From Candidatus Aenigmatarchaeota archaeon (GTDB lineage Archaea; Aenigmatarchaeota; Aenigmatarchaeia; GW2011-AR5): a stretch of 7,264 nucleotides of DNA. Where the stretch lies: contig JACQNX010000067.1 in NCBI GenBank assembly GCA_016202875.1, positions 1 to 7,264 on the forward strand, read 5' to 3'. Made by a program: the position numbers and the translations under genes. Under the pieces are notes generated by a model, which saw nothing but the letters and a program-made list of their open reading frames with translations, made no database searches and had not been told where the DNA came from. The number at the start of each line of letters is the position of its first letter. Within the stretch, counting starts at the first letter, position 1. This document shows positions 5,639 to 7,264 of this stretch, in pieces.

Positions 5639-6376
5639 TTATCCCTTAAAATACCTTACAGCCTCTTCCAGCGTGCCTGCTTCTGCAATTGTCAAGTTCA
5701 GCTTGTCGCCTATGTTCACCTGCGTGGACTCGTAGCTCACCCTGCAGTGCTGTGTGGAGCCGATCTGCCTGCACTGCCTCGTCCTTGTTGTCTGGCTTTC
5801 TACTGCCTGTCCTTCCGGCACCACAAATACAGTTGCCCCGCCGCTCTTGGCAGACTTGGCCTTCTCAAATATTGAACCCACCCTGCCTATTCTTCCGTTT
5901 TCATCTATAATGCCTGTTGTCATGACATCGCTTCTGGGTGTTTCGTTCCTGAGGCCGAAGACAATAGAAACAGCCATGCTGGATCCGGCAGAAGGCCCTT
6001 CTATAGAAGTTGCATTGACATCAATATTAAAAATTACATCCGTAGTGCCGAGATCAAGGTTTGTGAAGCTCCCGGCAGCTTTCACAGCTTTTTGCGCTGA
6101 CTGCTGTGTATCACCAAGGGTGATGACATTGACGACATTGACAAGTACTTTTCCTGTGCCTGGCTTGACTTCTGTTGTGAGCTTCCCGAGCACGCCTTCA
6201 CCAGATGTATCAACCGCAGGAATGCCGATGACAACCTGAGAACTAGAAGCAAGTTGCACCGGTGTTTCTGGAACAGTTGCCCTGAAAGGCAGCAGGAACG
6301 CGCCAACAACTACACCAGCCAAGAAAATCCCGATAACAATTATTGCAAGATCTAAATGCTTCCTTTGTCTTTTCAT
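5639..6376 (-). CDS. Membrane-anchored Lon-type (S16) serine protease domain protein, no ATPase module
   Basis: The protein has 245 residues from ATG 6376. It has a basic N-terminus (MKRQRK), one membrane helix (about 10-30) and a Lon proteolytic domain. Catalytic Ser129 lies in EGPSAGSS and Lys172 in SIFEKAK; they are 43 residues apart, as Ser679 and Lys722 are in E. coli Lon. The family segments MTTGIIDENGRIGRVG and ATVFVVPEG are present. There is no AAA+ domain, and the positive-inside rule puts the protease outside the cytoplasm, so it would act without ATP. Near the C-terminus an insertion with Cys202 and Cys211 (about 191-222) could form a disulfide-closed hairpin. Start choice: an in-frame GTG at 6385 exists, but AAGGTG 8 nt before ATG 6376 is a good ribosome-binding site. 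The gene follows the BFN gene by 2 nt, so coupled translation is likely. Confidence 0.9.
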   Translation of the reverse strand: MKRQRKHLDLAIIVIGIFLAGVVVGAFLLPFRATVPETPVQLASSSQVVIGIPAVDTSGEGVLGKLTTEVKPGTGKVLVNVVNVITLGDTQQSAQKAVKAAGSFTNLDLGTTDVIFNIDVNATSIEGPSAGSSMAVSIVFGLRNETPRSDVMTTGIIDENGRIGRVGSIFEKAKSAKSGGATVFVVPEGQAVESQTTRTRQCRQIGSTQHCRVSYESTQVNIGDKLNLTIAEAGTLEEAVRYFKG

Positions 6377-6378
6377 AA

Positions 6379-6900
6379 TCAGCACACCTTTATGGATCTT
6401 GTATTCATGACATCTTCAGATACATACAGTATCCTGCCCATCCTCGTTGCAAGAGCAATGGCATCGCTGGGCCTCATATCAATTTCAAGAATCTTATCTC
6501 CTTGTTTAAGGACCATTTTCGCCTTGTACACATCATCCTCAAACCTGTCAATCTTTATCTGCAGGACCTTGATAGCAAAATTGTCCAGCACATCCCTGAA
6601 AATATCATGCGTCAGCGGCCTTGTGCTCACAGAACCCTCAATGCCGTGTGAGATGGAAAATGCCTGGTCCTCAGTAACCTCAAATGTGACAGTCCTGCAA
6701 GCATGCGTAAGGAAAACAGCGGTGCGGTCTATGCTGATATTTGCCGGCAACAGTCCCGCAGTGGACTGCCGCTCTTCTGTCTGCTCCACTGCAGACGCTA
6801 TTTCTGGGTTAAAGGCAGGCGCGACATAAATGCCTGCAGCAAATGCTGCTAGTATCAGCACAATGCCAATGACGATTACGTATCTCTTCTGCCGCTTCAT
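6379..6900 (-). CDS. Membrane-anchored bifunctional nuclease (BFN/DUF151) domain protein
   Basis: The protein has 173 residues. MKRQKR is followed by one membrane helix (about 7-28), a linker, then a BFN domain (about 52-166). Family hallmarks are RPLTHD (94-99), the segment YKAKMVL, EIDMRPSDAIALATR (139-153) and ILYVSEDVM. BFN proteins are described in the literature as having combined DNase/RNase activity, and most are soluble; here the helix and basic N-terminus predict a C-out domain at the cell surface, so a nuclease role is not assured. Cys68 and Cys173 are the only cysteines. The start at ATG 6900 is supported by GAGGCGAT 6 nt upstream. It sits between an unknown gene (45-nt gap) and the Lon-like gene (2-nt gap), giving an operon. 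Confidence 0.9.
   Translation of the reverse strand: MKRQKRYVIVIGIVLILAAFAAGIYVAPAFNPEIASAVEQTEERQSTAGLLPANISIDRTAVFLTHACRTVTFEVTEDQAFSISHGIEGSVSTRPLTHDIFRDVLDNFAIKVLQIKIDRFEDDVYKAKMVLKQGDKILEIDMRPSDAIALATRMGRILYVSEDVMNTRSIKVC
6385..6390 (-). promoter_or_regulatory. Ribosome-binding site deciding the Lon-like gene start
   Basis: The minus strand AAGGTG matches the archaeal anti-Shine-Dalgarno complement (AGGAGGTGATC) and lies 8 nt before ATG 6376, inside the last codons of the BFN gene. It overlaps the alternative GTG start at 6385, which argues against that start. Confidence 0.6.
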
Positions 6901-6906
6901 TTTATC

Positions 6907-6914
6907 ATCGCCTC
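6907..6914 (-). promoter_or_regulatory. Ribosome-binding site of the BFN gene
   Basis: GAGGCGAT on the minus strand differs by one base from the ideal archaeal GAGGTGAT and lies 6 nt before ATG 6900. Internal operon genes here use Shine-Dalgarno sites, while promoter-proximal genes appear leaderless. Confidence 0.6.
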
Positions 6915-6945
6915 TTCATTTTGTCGCCTTTCATAGTCTGGATAA

Positions 6946-7264
6946 TCATCTCTCGATCTCTGTCATACCTGTTTTTATTGCATCAAACGTTCTTTGTATC
7001 TTTCCCGCTTTTCTGCTATCGCGTTTGATGAGCTTATATTTTACCGGACCGCCAAGTTCTGGGTAATCATATGTAAGGCGTGCAGTTGTATGCGCCCATA
7101 CTAACAGTACTGCTTCATCCAGCACATCAAGCAAGGGGTTCTCTGGTTTAATCATGAAAATTTTTCTGTTCTTCCCTGTGCCGTAGGCATGTATTTCAAA
7201 TGTGCCATTTCCATTCGTATCCCAATAGCCTGTGTAAGGTGGGGAAATCTGCTGGCATGTAAAA
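6946..7264 (-). CDS. Unknown protein, C-terminal 105 residues only
   Basis: The minus-strand frame is open from the right edge to TGA at 6946, so the N-terminus lies outside the window. An internal ATG at 7155 exists, but the coding-like sequence clearly continues upstream of it. The visible part starts TCQQISPPYTGYWDTNGNG. The DTNGNGTFE stretch resembles an EF-hand or dockerin-type calcium-binding loop (D-x-N-x-N-G), but one loop alone is weak evidence. The rest is a mixed helix/strand region (LDVLDEAVLLVWAHTTARL) and a basic C-terminus. No family recognised. It is 45 nt upstream of the BFN gene on the same strand and probably in the same transcript. Confidence 0.75.
   Translation of the reverse strand, partial: FTCQQISPPYTGYWDTNGNGTFEIHAYGTGKNRKIFMIKPENPLLDVLDEAVLLVWAHTTARLTYDYPELGGPVKYKLIKRDSRKAGKIQRTFDAIKTGMTEIER

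Noticed and set aside
5689..6829. Plus-strand open frames of 73-161 codons opposite the BFN and Lon-like genes
   Set aside because: They are antisense to two genes with clear family motifs, coupled start/stop spacing and ribosome-binding sites.
6905..6934. Nine-codon leader ORF (MKGDKMKRR) upstream of the BFN gene
   Set aside because: It is too short to support, has no regulatory codon bias, and overlaps the BFN ribosome-binding site by chance as far as can be seen.

Overview
The window looks like a piece of a DPANN-type archaeal genome (Woesearchaeota/Pacearchaeota-like is my best guess). The clues are genes preceded by TATA boxes at leaderless spacing, archaeal-type Shine-Dalgarno sites inside an operon, a heavily sequon-loaded secreted subtilase with Ig-like repeats, small membrane-anchored single-domain enzymes, and an archaeal-style AAA_14/DUF4143 ATPase. 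The lineage is inferred from gene style only; no rRNA or other marker gene is present.

Layout, left to right. (1) 1-2002, minus: a secreted S8 (subtilisin-like) protease with signal peptide, I9-type propeptide, intact Asp/His/Ser triad and at least three tandem Ig-like repeats; its C-terminus runs off the left edge. (2) 2079-2732, minus: an unrecognised 217-residue protein whose middle is a 13-unit, 12-bp tandem repeat encoding a four-residue Ala-rich repeat. (3) 2767-2887, minus: a short stretch that reads like a gene of about 39 codons, broken by one extra A, or a TTG-started micro-gene. (4) 2956-4137, plus: a long coiled-coil protein without ATPase motifs. (5) 4138-5388, minus: an AAA_14/DUF4143 ATPase, converging on gene 4 with stop codons that touch. 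Its promoter carries four copies of a palindromic 8-mer next to the TATA box. (6) 5477-5638: a non-coding block I cannot assign. (7) 7264-5639, minus: an operon-like run of an incomplete unknown gene, a membrane-anchored bifunctional-nuclease (BFN/DUF151) domain protein, and a membrane-anchored Lon-type (S16) protease domain without an ATPase module.

How the genes may work together: the BFN and Lon-like proteins are translationally coupled (2 nt apart), start with the same short basic N-terminus and a single membrane helix, and are predicted to place their catalytic domains outside the cytoplasm. With the secreted subtilase this gives the window a cell-surface proteolysis theme. The coiled-coil protein and the ATPase are convergent neighbours rather than an operon, so a shared function is not implied.
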